Notes: generated by a model from the sequence alone, not told the origin. 64,000 nt of DNA from Akkermansiaceae bacterium (GCA_013041925.1 JABDRB010000011.1:62001-126000), one strand, 5' to 3'. Positions 47,743-57,243 are shown, numbered from the stretch's first letter. Made by a program: numbers and translations.

Positions 47743-49149
47743 ATGAGCAACAATCCATCCTCACAACGAGCCTACACGTTATTTATCAGCCTCGTCGCCG
47801 TCATCGGCGGCTTTTTATTTGGTTTCGACAGCGGTGTTATCAACGGCACCGTTGAAGGCCTTCAAACGGCCTTTAACTCAGATAGTGCCGGCACCGGATT
47901 CAACGTGGCATCCATGCTATTGGGCTGTGCCGTCGGCGCCTTTTTTGCCGGCCGCTTGGCTGATGTGTTCGGGCGGCGGACCTGCCTGATCATTGCCTCC
48001 ATCTTTTTTAGTATCAGTGCGTGGGGGTCAGGCATCTCAACGGACTCGTTCGAATTCATCATCTACCGCATCCTTGGTGGACTCGCCGTCGGTGCCGCCA
48101 GTGTGATGGCCCCAGCCTATATCAGTGAGATCGCCCCCGCAAAATACCGAGGCACCCTTTCCTCCATCCAACAGATCGCCATCATCTCCGGACTCTTTAT
48201 GGCATTCCTGAGCAACTACCTCATCGCCGGTAGTGCAGGCGCCACCACCGACACCTTCTGGCTCGGCTACGCCGCTTGGCGCTGGATGTTCTGGGTCGAA
48301 CTCATTCCCGCCATCACCTTCTTTGTTGCCCTACTCTTCATCCCAGAAAGCCCCCGTTTCCTGGTCGCCGCAGGCAAGAAAACCAAGGCCTTAGCCATCC
48401 TGACCCGCCTTTGCGGTGCAGAGGAGGCGAAGTCGACCGTCGATGACATTGACGCCTCCCTCGCCAAAGACCACCACCGACCCCGCTTCTCCGACCTCAT
48501 CGACAAAAATAAAGGAGGCATCCGCAAAATCGTCTGGCTAGGTATCGGACTAGCCTCCCTGCAACAACTCGTCGGTATCAACGTCGTGTTCTACTACGGT
48601 GCCGTGCTCTGGCAAGCCGCCGGATTCACCGAGTCCGATGCCTTACAAATCAACGTGCTCAGTGGTGCCCTCAGCATCGCCGCCTGCGTCTTCGCCACTC
48701 TCAAAATTGATAAAATCGGGCGCAAACCCCTGCTCCTCTGGGGGTCCATTGGTATGGCCATCACACTCAGCGTGATGGCCGTCGTGTTTGGCATGGCATT
48801 CACCAACGACGCCGGCGACCTCGACCTCAAAGGCAATTCAGGCATCATCGCACTGGTCGCCGCTAACCTCTACGTCATCTGTTTCAACTTCTCCTGGGGC
48901 CCCGTCATGTGGGTCATGCTCGGCGAGATGTTCCCGAACCAAATCCGAGGAACCGGACTCGCTGTCAGTGGTTTATCCCAGTGGGGTGTCAACTTCATCA
49001 TCACCATGACCTTCCCCATGTTGCTGGCGGGCATCGGCCTCGGCGGCGCCTATGGCATCTACGCATTCTTTGCTATCCTCTCCGTCATCTTCGTGCTCAA
49101 ATTTGTCCACGAAACCAAGGGGATCGAGCTCGAAGACATGCAAGGCTAA
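47743..49149 (+). CDS. sugar porter family MFS transporter
   Basis: 468 residues from the ATG at 47743 (MSNNPSSQRAYTLF), 12 membrane spans. Sugar-porter signatures are present: GFLFGFDSGVINGT in TM1, RLADVFGRR between TM2 and 3, PESPRFLVAAG after TM6, LQQLVGINVVFYYG in TM7, DKIGRKPLL, and ETKGIELEDMQ at the C-terminus. It imports a monosaccharide with H+ or Na+ (xylose, glucose or a similar sugar). Nearby lut/lactonase genes suggest a deoxy-sugar, which is only inferred. The longer frame beginning at 47635 is rejected. Confidence 0.93.
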   Translation: MSNNPSSQRAYTLFISLVAVIGGFLFGFDSGVINGTVEGLQTAFNSDSAGTGFNVASMLLGCAVGAFFAGRLADVFGRRTCLIIASIFFSISAWGSGISTDSFEFIIYRILGGLAVGAASVMAPAYISEIAPAKYRGTLSSIQQIAIISGLFMAFLSNYLIAGSAGATTDTFWLGYAAWRWMFWVELIPAITFFVALLFIPESPRFLVAAGKKTKALAILTRLCGAEEAKSTVDDIDASLAKDHHRPRFSDLIDKNKGGIRKIVWLGIGLASLQQLVGINVVFYYGAVLWQAAGFTESDALQINVLSGALSIAACVFATLKIDKIGRKPLLLWGSIGMAITLSVMAVVFGMAFTNDAGDLDLKGNSGIIALVAANLYVICFNFSWGPVMWVMLGEMFPNQIRGTGLAVSGLSQWGVNFIITMTFPMLLAGIGLGGAYGIYAFFAILSVIFVLKFVHETKGIELEDMQG

Positions 49150-49177
49150 GCCAACCACCGGCAGGTCATTCATCCCG

Positions 49178-49206
49178 TAGCCAAGGGCTTCACACACCCT
49201 TGGCTA
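49178..49206. terminator. perfect 10-bp hairpin between convergent transporter genes
   Basis: TAGCCAAGGG (49178-49187) and CCCTTGGCTA (49197-49206) with a 9-nt loop, lying between the MFS stop (49149) and the AEC stop (49236). It lacks a T-run on either side, so it is a hairpin with a probable bidirectional terminator role. Confidence 0.55.
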
Positions 49207-49235
49207 TCCGACCCATCTGTCGACGCTCAAAGCTC

Positions 49236-50177
49236 CTAGAGCCCAACCCAGTATTTGCCAAATCCAATCACCAACGGCATCGTCAGCAAGCTGGCAATCG
49301 TCGTGGCAATGACAAGTTGAATGGCCACATCCGTCCGTCCACCATAATGGCGCGATAAAACAATCGGGAACATCGCGGAGGGTAATGCCGACTGCACCAC
49401 GAGGACTTTTTTCAACTCCACCGCCAGCGGGAGATACTTGGCAAGCAAAAGAAACAAAACCGGCACCAATGCCAAGCGGACCACCACGCCACCTAAGCCG
49501 ATTTTCCAATCAAATTTCACCTTTCCCGCCAGATCATACAGAGTGGTACCGACAAGCAGTAACGAAACCGGAACCGCACACACCCCCAGCATGGAGAACA
49601 CACTGCGGGCGACGCCCGGGATCAGATGATCCGTCCCCGTCTGTATCAGCACCAGACCGACGATCACGGCAATAATCGGACCCTTCAAAAAGACACGCGC
49701 AGACGGCTTAGCCACCCCCGACAACAGCATCAAACCAATCGTCCACATCGCCGTCTCCACACCCAGGTTATGGGTAAATAAAACCGCCATCACCTCGTCG
49801 TCATGGTAAAGATACGCGACGAGCGGAATCGCGATGAATCCATAATTCTGCAATCCACCGGACACCGCAAACGTCCTCCTGCCGCTTCCTATTTTTAAAC
49901 CGATCAAGGGAGCCACAACATATGCCACGGCCGTGCCCGCAAGGATTAAACCAAACCCAATTCCCGCCGAGGATAACACCACACTGGCATCACGTAGAAT
50001 CTCAGCACCCAGCATCTTATCCAAGATCAGGCAGGGAAAAAACAAATGCACTGCCGTCGACATCACCCCCTTGTCCATCTCCGGCGTCAATGCCCCCGTC
50101 CGCCGAAGCAGCGTCCCCAACGCGACAATAATATAAACCGGCAACGCCGCCTGAAGAACCAACCAACTCTCGTGCAT
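49236..50177 (-). CDS. AEC (auxin efflux carrier) family permease
   Basis: 313 residues with about ten membrane spans in two similar halves. Typical features are the opening LVLQAALPVYIIVALGTLLRRTGALTPE, VMSTAVHLFFPCLILDKML, FAVSGGLQNYGFIAIPLV, and the C-terminal AEC block LVVQSALPSAMFPIVLSRHYGGR. Bacterial AEC proteins include malonate and other organic-acid carriers; this one stands divergent from lutA, so an organic acid such as lactate is possible. Confidence 0.88.
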   Translation of the reverse strand: MHESWLVLQAALPVYIIVALGTLLRRTGALTPEMDKGVMSTAVHLFFPCLILDKMLGAEILRDASVVLSSAGIGFGLILAGTAVAYVVAPLIGLKIGSGRRTFAVSGGLQNYGFIAIPLVAYLYHDDEVMAVLFTHNLGVETAMWTIGLMLLSGVAKPSARVFLKGPIIAVIVGLVLIQTGTDHLIPGVARSVFSMLGVCAVPVSLLLVGTTLYDLAGKVKFDWKIGLGGVVVRLALVPVLFLLLAKYLPLAVELKKVLVVQSALPSAMFPIVLSRHYGGRTDVAIQLVIATTIASLLTMPLVIGFGKYWVGL

Positions 50178-50265
50178 GGGATCTGTTTACACACATCCCC
50201 ACGGATCTTAAACACCAAAGACCAAGACATCCTTGCGTGATGACTAAACGATCACAGATCAAGAC

Positions 50266-50293
50266 TTGCGAGTTTCCTCTGACATTCTACTAT
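50266..50293 (+). promoter_or_regulatory. promoter-like hexamers before lutA
   Basis: TTGCGA (50266-50271), 16 nt, TACTAT (50288-50293). A start at the usual distance would fall at or next to the ATG at 50301, which would give a leaderless or nearly leaderless mRNA. Confidence 0.3.
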
Positions 50294-50300
50294 CGCGCCC

Positions 50301-51074
50301 ATGAATCACACACAGGACACTCCCTGTTCTTCCGCCAAACATCAAAAAGTCCTCCTCATGGGCACGTGCCTCTGCGATGCCTTCTACGCCGACGCCGCCA
50401 AGGCCACCGTGGAAATCCTCGAGCACCTCGGTGTCGAAGTCATCTTCCCCATCGACCAAACCTGCTGCGGCCAGCCCGCCTTTAACTCAGGCGACTGGAA
50501 ATCGTCCCGCAAAGTCGCCCGCCACGCCGCCGACGTCTTTGCCGGTAAACTCCCGATCATCGTCCCCTCTGGCTCCTGCGCCGCGATGCACCGACACGGC
50601 AATCCACTCCAGTTTGAAAAAGAAGACGACCTCCCTGTCATCGAGGATATGGGCCGCCGGACTTTCGAGCTCACCGACTTCATCGTCAACGAGCTTGGCA
50701 TCACCAGCTGGCCTGGCAAACTCGATGCCAAGATCGCTTTCCACCACTCATGCCACACCCGCGGCACCGGCACCCGCGCCGCCGCCACCACCTTGCTCAA
50801 TGCCATCGATGGCGTTCAACTCGTCGAATACGGACAAAAGGAACAATGCTGCGGGTTCGGTGGAACCTTCTGCGTCACCTTCCCCAACATCTCAGGAAAA
50901 ATGGGCACACTCAAACTCGACAACCTGCTTGATGACCAACCCGACTTCCTCGTCTCCGCCGACCTCTCATGCATGATGCACCTCGGCGGCCTCGCCGAAA
51001 AACAAAACCGCCCGATCACTTACCGCCACGTCGCCCAGATCCTGCTCGCCTCACTCAAGGGAGTCACCCCCTGA
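50301..51074 (+). CDS. lutA: LutA-like (Fe-S) subunit of L-lactate oxidation
   Basis: 257 residues with two CCG domains: the first with GTCLCDAFY and DQTCCGQPAFNSGDW, the second with FHHSCHTRGTG and EQCCGFGGTFCVTFPNISGKM. LutA with LutB and LutC replaces membrane L-lactate dehydrogenase in many bacteria; the CCG cysteines bind Fe-S clusters. It heads an operon with a lactonase and lutB. No lutC (LUD) gene lies in this window next to it, so the third subunit is missing here or located elsewhere. Confidence 0.88.
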   Translation: MNHTQDTPCSSAKHQKVLLMGTCLCDAFYADAAKATVEILEHLGVEVIFPIDQTCCGQPAFNSGDWKSSRKVARHAADVFAGKLPIIVPSGSCAAMHRHGNPLQFEKEDDLPVIEDMGRRTFELTDFIVNELGITSWPGKLDAKIAFHHSCHTRGTGTRAAATTLLNAIDGVQLVEYGQKEQCCGFGGTFCVTFPNISGKMGTLKLDNLLDDQPDFLVSADLSCMMHLGGLAEKQNRPITYRHVAQILLASLKGVTP

Positions 51075-51094
51075 CCCCATCACTCACTTCCACC

Positions 51095-51943
51095 TTGATC
51101 GATTCCCACCACCACTTCTGGAAATACTCCACCGAACAATTCGGCTGGATCAGCGAGGAGATGACCGCTCTCAAACGCGATTTCCTCGTCTCAGAACTCG
51201 AGCATGACCTCGATATGGCCGGCGTCGATCACGTCGTCAGCATCCAAGCACGCTGCTCCGATCAGGAAAATCGATTCCTCCTCGATCAGGCAAAAAAATC
51301 CGACGGTCTCGTCGCGGCCATCGTCGGCTGGGCGCCACTCACCTCAGACACCCTGCGTGTCTTTCTCGATCAATACATCCACGATTCCCTCTTTAAAGGC
51401 GTCCGCGAAATCATCCAAGGCACCCCAGACGAACAGTTCCTCGATAATGCCGACTTTGACCACGGCATCCGCGAGCTCACCCACCGTGGGCTTAGCTTTG
51501 ATTTACTCGTCAATCACCACCAACTGCCCGCCGCCATCGCCTTCGCCGACAAGCACCCAAACCAACCCATGGTGCTCAACCACGGCGGCAAACCCCCAGT
51601 TTGCCAACAAGGACTGACCCACCCAGACACCCAAACCTGGGCCCGCAACATCCGTGAGCTAGCACGCCGACCCCACATCTACTGCAAACTCTCCGGCCTC
51701 ACCACCGAGATTCAGGACCACGAATCACGCTACGACAACAACCTCCTCCTGCCCTACGCCGACACCCTCGTCAACGCCTTCCAACCCGAGCGTATCATGT
51801 TCGGATCCGATTGGCCGGTCGCCTTACTCAACACCACCTACCCCGCTTGGCTCAACACCGTCGATAACTTCATCCACTCCCTGAGCCGCGATGAACAATC
51901 GGCGATCCGCCATAACACCGCCACCCACTTTTATAAGCTTTAA
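51095..51943 (+). CDS. amidohydrolase, COG3618 sugar lactonase family (L-fuconolactonase-like)
   Basis: 282 residues from a TTG at 51095 (TTG-ATC-GAT-TCC, reads LIDSHHHFW). A CTG at 51071 overlapping the lutA stop as CTGA is the other candidate; no ATG fits. IDSHHHFWKY gives the metal-binding H-x-H pattern of amidohydrolase_2; GWISEEM, RDFLVSELEHDLDMAGVDHVVSIQA and the C-terminal MFGSDWPVAL with a conserved Asp are typical of COG3618 lactonases. Such enzymes open L-fucono-, L-rhamnono- or galactonolactone rings. Placement between lutA and lutB points to a sugar pathway that yields lactate. Confidence 0.82.
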   Translation: MIDSHHHFWKYSTEQFGWISEEMTALKRDFLVSELEHDLDMAGVDHVVSIQARCSDQENRFLLDQAKKSDGLVAAIVGWAPLTSDTLRVFLDQYIHDSLFKGVREIIQGTPDEQFLDNADFDHGIRELTHRGLSFDLLVNHHQLPAAIAFADKHPNQPMVLNHGGKPPVCQQGLTHPDTQTWARNIRELARRPHIYCKLSGLTTEIQDHESRYDNNLLLPYADTLVNAFQPERIMFGSDWPVALLNTTYPAWLNTVDNFIHSLSRDEQSAIRHNTATHFYKL

Positions 51944-51978
51944 CATCATTCATTGCTTACCATCCGCCCCACCTCATC

Positions 51979-53370
51979 ATGCCATCACACCAACTCATCG
52001 ATACCTACGCCGCTGAAATCAGCGCGGAGAAACAGGCCTCCGTCATGGGCGGCACCTCCTCCGGCACCGAGAAGCGTTACAACGTCCTGTTCAACGACTA
52101 CCCAGACCCCGATGCCATCCGAAAAGTCGCGGCACAAATTAAACAACACACGCTTGATCACCTCGATACCTACCTCGCTCAGGCCGAGGAACAACTCACC
52201 GCCAACGGCGCCAACGTCCACTTCGCCGAGACCGATCAAGACGCCCGTGAAACCGTGCTCAACATCCTCCAGCAGCATGGAGTCAAACGCCTCACCAAAT
52301 CCAAGTCGATGGCATCCGAGGAAATCCACCTCAACCCATACCTCGTTAAAAATGGTATCGAATGCCTCGAAAGCGACCTCGGGGAGTTTATCATCCAACT
52401 CGATGACGACGTCCCGTCCCACATCGTCAAACCCATCATCCACAAAAACCGACGCGAAATCGCTAACACGTTTCTCAAAGAGGGCATCGCTCAGGACTAC
52501 AACGACGACCCCGAAACCATCACCCGACGCGCTCGCACTCACCTGCGTGAAAAATACTTTCAGGCCGAGGCTGGCATCACCGGCGGCAACTTTGTCTCCG
52601 CCGAGTCAGGCCGTATGGTGCTTGTCACCAACGAAGGGAACGCCCGCTTCGGCATGGCACCCCCACCCGTCCACATCGCCCTGATCGGGATCGAGAAACT
52701 GGTTCCCCGAGATCAAGACCTCGGCGTCCTTCTCAACCTGCTCGGCCGCTCCGCCACCGGCCAGCAACTCACCGTCTACACCCAGTTCATCAACGGGCCA
52801 CGCTCAGCCCAACAACCCAGCGGCCCAGAACATATGCACGTCGTGTTTATGGACAATGGCCGCAGCGATATCCTCGCATCCAACTGCAAGGAGATCCTCC
52901 GCTGTATCCGCTGCTCCGCTTGCCAAAATGTCTGCCCGATCTACCGCCAGTCAAGTGGTCACGCGTATCGCGCTACCTACGGCGGCCCCGTGGGTGCCGT
53001 GCTTTCGCCTCTGCTCGCCGGCGACAAATTCCCCGAACTTGCCGACCTCCCCAAAGCCTCCACCCTCTGTGGTGCTTGCCGCGAAGTCTGCCCAGTCGAT
53101 ATCCCGATCCCCGACCTCCTGCTCCGCCTCCGCGACCGCGCGAAACAGGAAAAAATCAAATCCCCCGGCGCACTCCCGATGGCACCCTTTGCTGAGCTCG
53201 CTACTTCCCCGAAACTCTGGCGCACCACCATGACGATGTCCAAGGCGATGAACCACCTACCGCTCCACGTCGCACCGATCAAACCGATGCAAGCATGGCT
53301 CGGCCAACGCACCCTCCCTAGATCCACCGGCGGTGACTTCCGCAAATGGCTCAAAAAACGGCAGGACTGA
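51979..53370 (+). CDS. lutB: LutB-like iron-sulfur lactate oxidation protein
   Basis: 463 residues. The N-terminal LUD-type domain (about 60-300, with KSMASEEIHLNPYL and GITGGNFVSAESGRMVLVTNEGNAR) is followed by a 2x[4Fe-4S] ferredoxin part: CIRCSACQNVCPIYRQ and CGACREVCPVDIP. The C-terminal helical region ends KWLKKRQD. It starts 35 nt after the lactonase gene and completes the lutA-lactonase-lutB operon. Confidence 0.92.
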   Translation: MPSHQLIDTYAAEISAEKQASVMGGTSSGTEKRYNVLFNDYPDPDAIRKVAAQIKQHTLDHLDTYLAQAEEQLTANGANVHFAETDQDARETVLNILQQHGVKRLTKSKSMASEEIHLNPYLVKNGIECLESDLGEFIIQLDDDVPSHIVKPIIHKNRREIANTFLKEGIAQDYNDDPETITRRARTHLREKYFQAEAGITGGNFVSAESGRMVLVTNEGNARFGMAPPPVHIALIGIEKLVPRDQDLGVLLNLLGRSATGQQLTVYTQFINGPRSAQQPSGPEHMHVVFMDNGRSDILASNCKEILRCIRCSACQNVCPIYRQSSGHAYRATYGGPVGAVLSPLLAGDKFPELADLPKASTLCGACREVCPVDIPIPDLLLRLRDRAKQEKIKSPGALPMAPFAELATSPKLWRTTMTMSKAMNHLPLHVAPIKPMQAWLGQRTLPRSTGGDFRKWLKKRQD

Positions 53371-53386
53371 TGGGGCAGTCAGGGTT

Positions 53387-55318
53387 TTAATACTTCACCT
53401 GCGCAACCGCCAGCACTTCGTCAAATCCCAAGCGACTCAACATCCCCCAGTCGCGGTGCTGGTAGAGTCGGTATCGCATCATCGCCGGACTGTAAATCCC
53501 ACACAAAAACCGCGCGAGCCGATGCGGACTTGATAACGCAGGCCGCCTCTCAGCCACGAGCACCTGGATCTTCTCCATTTCCTCTAAGGTGACCTCCTCC
53601 ACCTCACTCCGAGGCCATTTCCGAGGACGCGCCTTACCAAGACACGATGCACATCGGCCACAAGGTTCCGGTAGTTTTTCGCCGAAATACCCGACCAAGG
53701 ACGCGGCGATACATTTCCTAGAAACGGCCATCTCAAACACCATCCGGATCCGTGCAACGTCGTGATTGGTGTGTTCTTCAATCACATCCATCACCTCATC
53801 CACCAGCACCCGTAATTTCTCAGGTTCGTTTTTCACCCGGTAATGCGCCAGACTATGGCTCATCTTCAACTTCACTTCACCGCCCGCCTCCAGCTCGCGG
53901 AACAGTGCGACCAGCTTGTTTAACTTCACCACACTGCCATCGGCCAGATCCCACAACGATACCCGCTGCCTCGAGTCCATCACCCCCTCGAGCACAGCTC
54001 GGTCATTTTGACTAAACCCTCGTAATATCCTCTCCCTCGCCGCGGCGTCCCATCGCAATGGCACCACATGACACCACATCCACGAACCCCCATCGGGAAC
54101 AATCCAACCACCGTCAGCCAAACGCGCTAACATCACATCCAGCAACTCAACCGGCATGTCATTGAGTGTGCTCAGGTTGTAACGCGAAACCACCGCACTC
54201 CGGCCCTGCGAAAATACATTCTGGATCACCGCCTCGACCGCACGCCGACCAGGCTGCTTCGCCACCACCATACCTTCCAACATCGCTCGGTCGTCACCAT
54301 GGATCAATAACTCACAGTGGCTCGCTTTCCCATCCCTTCCGGCCCGACCGCTTTCCTGAATCCAACCTTCCGGCGACTTCGGCGGATGATAGTGCACCAC
54401 CGTCCGCACGTCCGGCATATCCACCCCCATACCAAAAGCAATCGTCGCGCAGATCACTGGAACCTGATGATCTAAAAATCCATCCTGCACCTCTGCCCGT
54501 GCCGCCGCGGACATCCCCGCATGATAGGATCGCGCCGCAACCCCATGACGGGATAAATACGCCGCAACCTCCTCAACATCCCCACGCCGCGTCGCATACA
54601 CAATCGCAGGCACCCGGCCACTCTCCGATAAAAGTTCAAGAAGCCGCAATCTCTTGCCCGACTCGTCTGCCACCGTGACATCAAACTCAAGATTCTCTCT
54701 AAAAAATGACGTCTGCACCTGGTCACGCTTTAAGATCTTAAACCCCTTCCTGATCCCAGCCGCCGTCACAGGCGAGGCCGTCGCCGTAAGCGCCAAGACA
54801 CTCCGTGGCCGCAACAACCTAACAACACGAGGAAGCTGAATGTAGGAGGGCCTAAAACTATGCCCCCACTCGGAAATACAATGCGCTTCATCAATCGCCA
54901 CCAACGAAACCTCCAAGCCTTTTAAGCGTTGGATCATTGCTGGATCCGCCAGCCGCTCCGGAGAGAGATACAACAGCTTCACCTGTCCCGCCACCACCCG
55001 CGCCATCACCTCCTCACGCTCGCCCTCGGTCGCCGCCGAATCCAACCGCACCGCCGCCACCCCACACGCCACCAAGCCTTCAACCTGATCACGCATCAAG
55101 GCAATCAACGGCGACACCACCACCGCCAAGCCATCCATCATCAAGGCAGGTAGCTGGTAACACAACGACTTCCCGCCACCTGTCGGCAACACAGCCAAGG
55201 TATTCACCCCCGCCAAAACCCGATCGATCACCTCCTCTTGCCCAGCCCGCAACGAAGAAAAGCCAAAGTATTTTTTAAGCACGTCCCCCCTCATCACTGC
55301 AGACGGATCAACGTTCAC
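53387..55318 (-). CDS. recQ: ATP-dependent DNA helicase RecQ
   Basis: 643 residues. 3'-5' DNA helicase of recombination. Helicase motifs: Q-type FGFSSLRAGQEEVIDRV, Walker A LPTGGGKSLCYQLP, SPLIALMRDQV, DEAHCISEWGHSFRPSY (DExH), TATASP, FGMGVDMPDVR, QESGRAGRDG. The RecQ-CT zinc site is C-IAASLVGYFGEKLPEPCGRCASC. It starts at GTG 55318, overlapping the pdxA stop by 4 nt (GTGA), a sign of translational coupling. The HRDC domain seems absent or very short. Confidence 0.94.
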   Translation of the reverse strand: MNVDPSAVMRGDVLKKYFGFSSLRAGQEEVIDRVLAGVNTLAVLPTGGGKSLCYQLPALMMDGLAVVVSPLIALMRDQVEGLVACGVAAVRLDSAATEGEREEVMARVVAGQVKLLYLSPERLADPAMIQRLKGLEVSLVAIDEAHCISEWGHSFRPSYIQLPRVVRLLRPRSVLALTATASPVTAAGIRKGFKILKRDQVQTSFFRENLEFDVTVADESGKRLRLLELLSESGRVPAIVYATRRGDVEEVAAYLSRHGVAARSYHAGMSAAARAEVQDGFLDHQVPVICATIAFGMGVDMPDVRTVVHYHPPKSPEGWIQESGRAGRDGKASHCELLIHGDDRAMLEGMVVAKQPGRRAVEAVIQNVFSQGRSAVVSRYNLSTLNDMPVELLDVMLARLADGGWIVPDGGSWMWCHVVPLRWDAAARERILRGFSQNDRAVLEGVMDSRQRVSLWDLADGSVVKLNKLVALFRELEAGGEVKLKMSHSLAHYRVKNEPEKLRVLVDEVMDVIEEHTNHDVARIRMVFEMAVSRKCIAASLVGYFGEKLPEPCGRCASCLGKARPRKWPRSEVEEVTLEEMEKIQVLVAERRPALSSPHRLARFLCGIYSPAMMRYRLYQHRDWGMLSRLGFDEVLAVAQVKY

Positions 55319-56190
55319 CGATCACTCCCCACCATCTCACACGCCAGCCGAATCGCCTGAATCATCGACCCCGCGCTGGCTACCCCCTTGCCCGCGATCC
55401 CATACGCCGTGCCGTGATCGGGGCTCGTCCTCGGCACCGGTAATCCCAAGGTAACATTCACACCCGAATCAAAATCCAACAACTTCAGCGGAATCAACCC
55501 TTGGTCGTGATACATACACAACACCGCATCATACTCACCATCGACCGCAGGTCGGAATATCGTGTCCGGCGGGTGTGGCCCACTAAAATCGACACCGCCC
55601 GCCTCGCTCTGAAGCTCCTTCACGGCCGGCGCCACTATCTCGATGTCCTCACGCCCAAACGCCCCATTCTCGCCAGCATGTGGGTTCAATCCACAAACCG
55701 CCACGCGCGGATGCTTCACACCCCGCTGCCGACAAAATTCACCCAATAACCTGCCAACCCGCACAATCTCACTTCGCGATAGTAGCTCCGGCACATCAGC
55801 CAACGCCACATGGATCGTCACCAACGCCACCGTCAGGCGTTTTCCCGTCAAACACATCGCATGATTCCCACAACTCAATCGATCCGCAAAAAATTCCGTC
55901 TGCCCCGGAAAATCAAAACCAAGATCGTGTAAACCTTCCTTGCCCACTGGGGCCGTCACCACCGCGTCAATTTCACCGGATTTCATCATGCGCACCGACT
56001 CCTCAAGCGCGTCCAGCGCAGCCTGCGCCGACTCCTGGGTCGGTTCACCCAGCGTCACATCCAGCCGCTCTCCGATCAGCCGGAAATCCACGCCTTCCGG
56101 CAGTTCGCCTGATGCCAGCGCCGCAGCCACCACCTCGGGTCCAATTCCCGCTTGGTCGCCGCGTGTGATTCCTATCGTTTGTTTTTTCAT
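55315..56190 (-). CDS. pdxA: 4-hydroxythreonine-4-phosphate dehydrogenase PdxA (compact form)
   Basis: 291 residues from ATG 56190 (MKKQTIGITRGDQAGIGPEV), shorter than the usual 320-335 because the first third is compressed. PLP biosynthesis: oxidises 4-phosphohydroxy-L-threonine with NAD. Metal/substrate motifs: TAPVGKEGLHDLGFDFPGQTEFF, CGLNPHAGENGAFGREDIE, MYHDQGLIPLKLL, TSPDHGTAYGIAGKG. It overlaps recQ by 4 nt at the 3' end. A relative of the DUF1537-associated catabolic PdxA2 type is a possible alternative. Confidence 0.9.
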   Translation of the reverse strand: MKKQTIGITRGDQAGIGPEVVAAALASGELPEGVDFRLIGERLDVTLGEPTQESAQAALDALEESVRMMKSGEIDAVVTAPVGKEGLHDLGFDFPGQTEFFADRLSCGNHAMCLTGKRLTVALVTIHVALADVPELLSRSEIVRVGRLLGEFCRQRGVKHPRVAVCGLNPHAGENGAFGREDIEIVAPAVKELQSEAGGVDFSGPHPPDTIFRPAVDGEYDAVLCMYHDQGLIPLKLLDFDSGVNVTLGLPVPRTSPDHGTAYGIAGKGVASAGSMIQAIRLACEMVGSDR

Positions 56191-56280
56191 CGTGATGCTC
56201 GGTGGAATCATCCTCTGAGATGCCGCCAAGATCAACGAGAATCAGAGAAGTGTTGCAAGCACCCCAATGAGGCGCATATT

Positions 56281-57243
56281 ATGAAACGCACCATGGCCTC
56301 CCAAAGCACCAACACACGCACCTCTCAGGCCCGTAAAGACTACGCTGGCATCCTCCCCAAAAAAGGATGGCCACGCCGGAATTACCACTTTCTTCGCCAC
56401 CGACTTCTCCCCCAGGTCTTCCAAAAGCGCAACGGATCGAGCCGCGAACCCATCCCGCACCCACCCGAAGCCGGAAAAATCCGCGTCACATGGATCGGTC
56501 ACGCATCGTTTCTCATCCAATTTGCCGACCACTCTGTGATCATCGACCCCAACTGGGCCAACTGGCACGGCATGGTCAAACGCCAACGCGAACCCGGCCT
56601 CGACCTCACCCTGATGCCACTCGTCGATCTCGTCATGGTCACCCACGCCCACTTCGACCACCTCCATAAAAAAAGCCTCAAGATCCTCGAATCTCACGAG
56701 GGGATCGTCGTCCCCAACGGCAGCAAGCCGCTCGTGGAAAAACTCGGATTCCACAGCGTGCACGAAATGGCCGTCTGGGACACCTTGCACTTCAAAGACC
56801 TCAGCGTCACCCACACCCCGAGCCACCACTGGGGTGCCCGCTACCTTCACGATACCCACCGCGACTACGGCGGTTACATGGTTTCCTCTGGCCCGTGTAA
56901 GGTCTTTCACTGTGGCGACAGTGCCTACTTCGGTGGCTTTAAGGAAATTGGAAAGCACCACACCCCCGACGTCGCCCTCATGCCCATCGGGGCCTACGAT
57001 GCCCCCAGCGGCCGCGATGTCCACATGAACCCAGAGGAGGCCGTGCGCGCCTTCATCGAAATGGAGGCCGGCATCCTCATCCCCATGCACTACGGCACCT
57101 TCCCCCTCGGTAATGAACCCGATCACGAACCCGTCGAACGCCTCGTCGCCGAAGCCGAACGCCTCGGTGTTGCCGACCGCGTCCTCGTGCTCTCAGAAGG
57201 CGTTGGCATCGAGGTTGAATGCCTCGCGGAAACAAAAACCTAA
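56281..57243 (+). CDS. MBL-fold hydrolase, NAPE-PLD/UlaG-like
   Basis: 320 residues from the ATG at 56281 (MKRTMASQSTN). The metallo-beta-lactamase metal site is THAHFDHLH (HxHxDH), with further ligands in THTPSHHWGARYLHD, HCGDSAYFGGF and PMHYGTFPLGNE. The order and the GWPRRNYHFLRHRLLPQV opening resemble N-acyl-phosphatidylethanolamine phospholipase D-like and UlaG-type proteins (lactonase or phosphodiesterase). The substrate is unknown; a lipid or lactone is likely. A longer frame on the opposite strand is a shadow. Confidence 0.85.
   Translation: MKRTMASQSTNTRTSQARKDYAGILPKKGWPRRNYHFLRHRLLPQVFQKRNGSSREPIPHPPEAGKIRVTWIGHASFLIQFADHSVIIDPNWANWHGMVKRQREPGLDLTLMPLVDLVMVTHAHFDHLHKKSLKILESHEGIVVPNGSKPLVEKLGFHSVHEMAVWDTLHFKDLSVTHTPSHHWGARYLHDTHRDYGGYMVSSGPCKVFHCGDSAYFGGFKEIGKHHTPDVALMPIGAYDAPSGRDVHMNPEEAVRAFIEMEAGILIPMHYGTFPLGNEPDHEPVERLVAEAERLGVADRVLVLSEGVGIEVECLAETKT

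Noticed and set aside
52920-53110. evidence for a third lut gene (lutC) within lutB or after it
   Set aside because: lutB ends at 53370 and is followed at once by the convergent recQ; the LUD-like part is the normal domain of LutB.
56242-57126. 294-codon minus-strand frame
   Set aside because: Antisense to the MBL-fold gene with its metal motifs.
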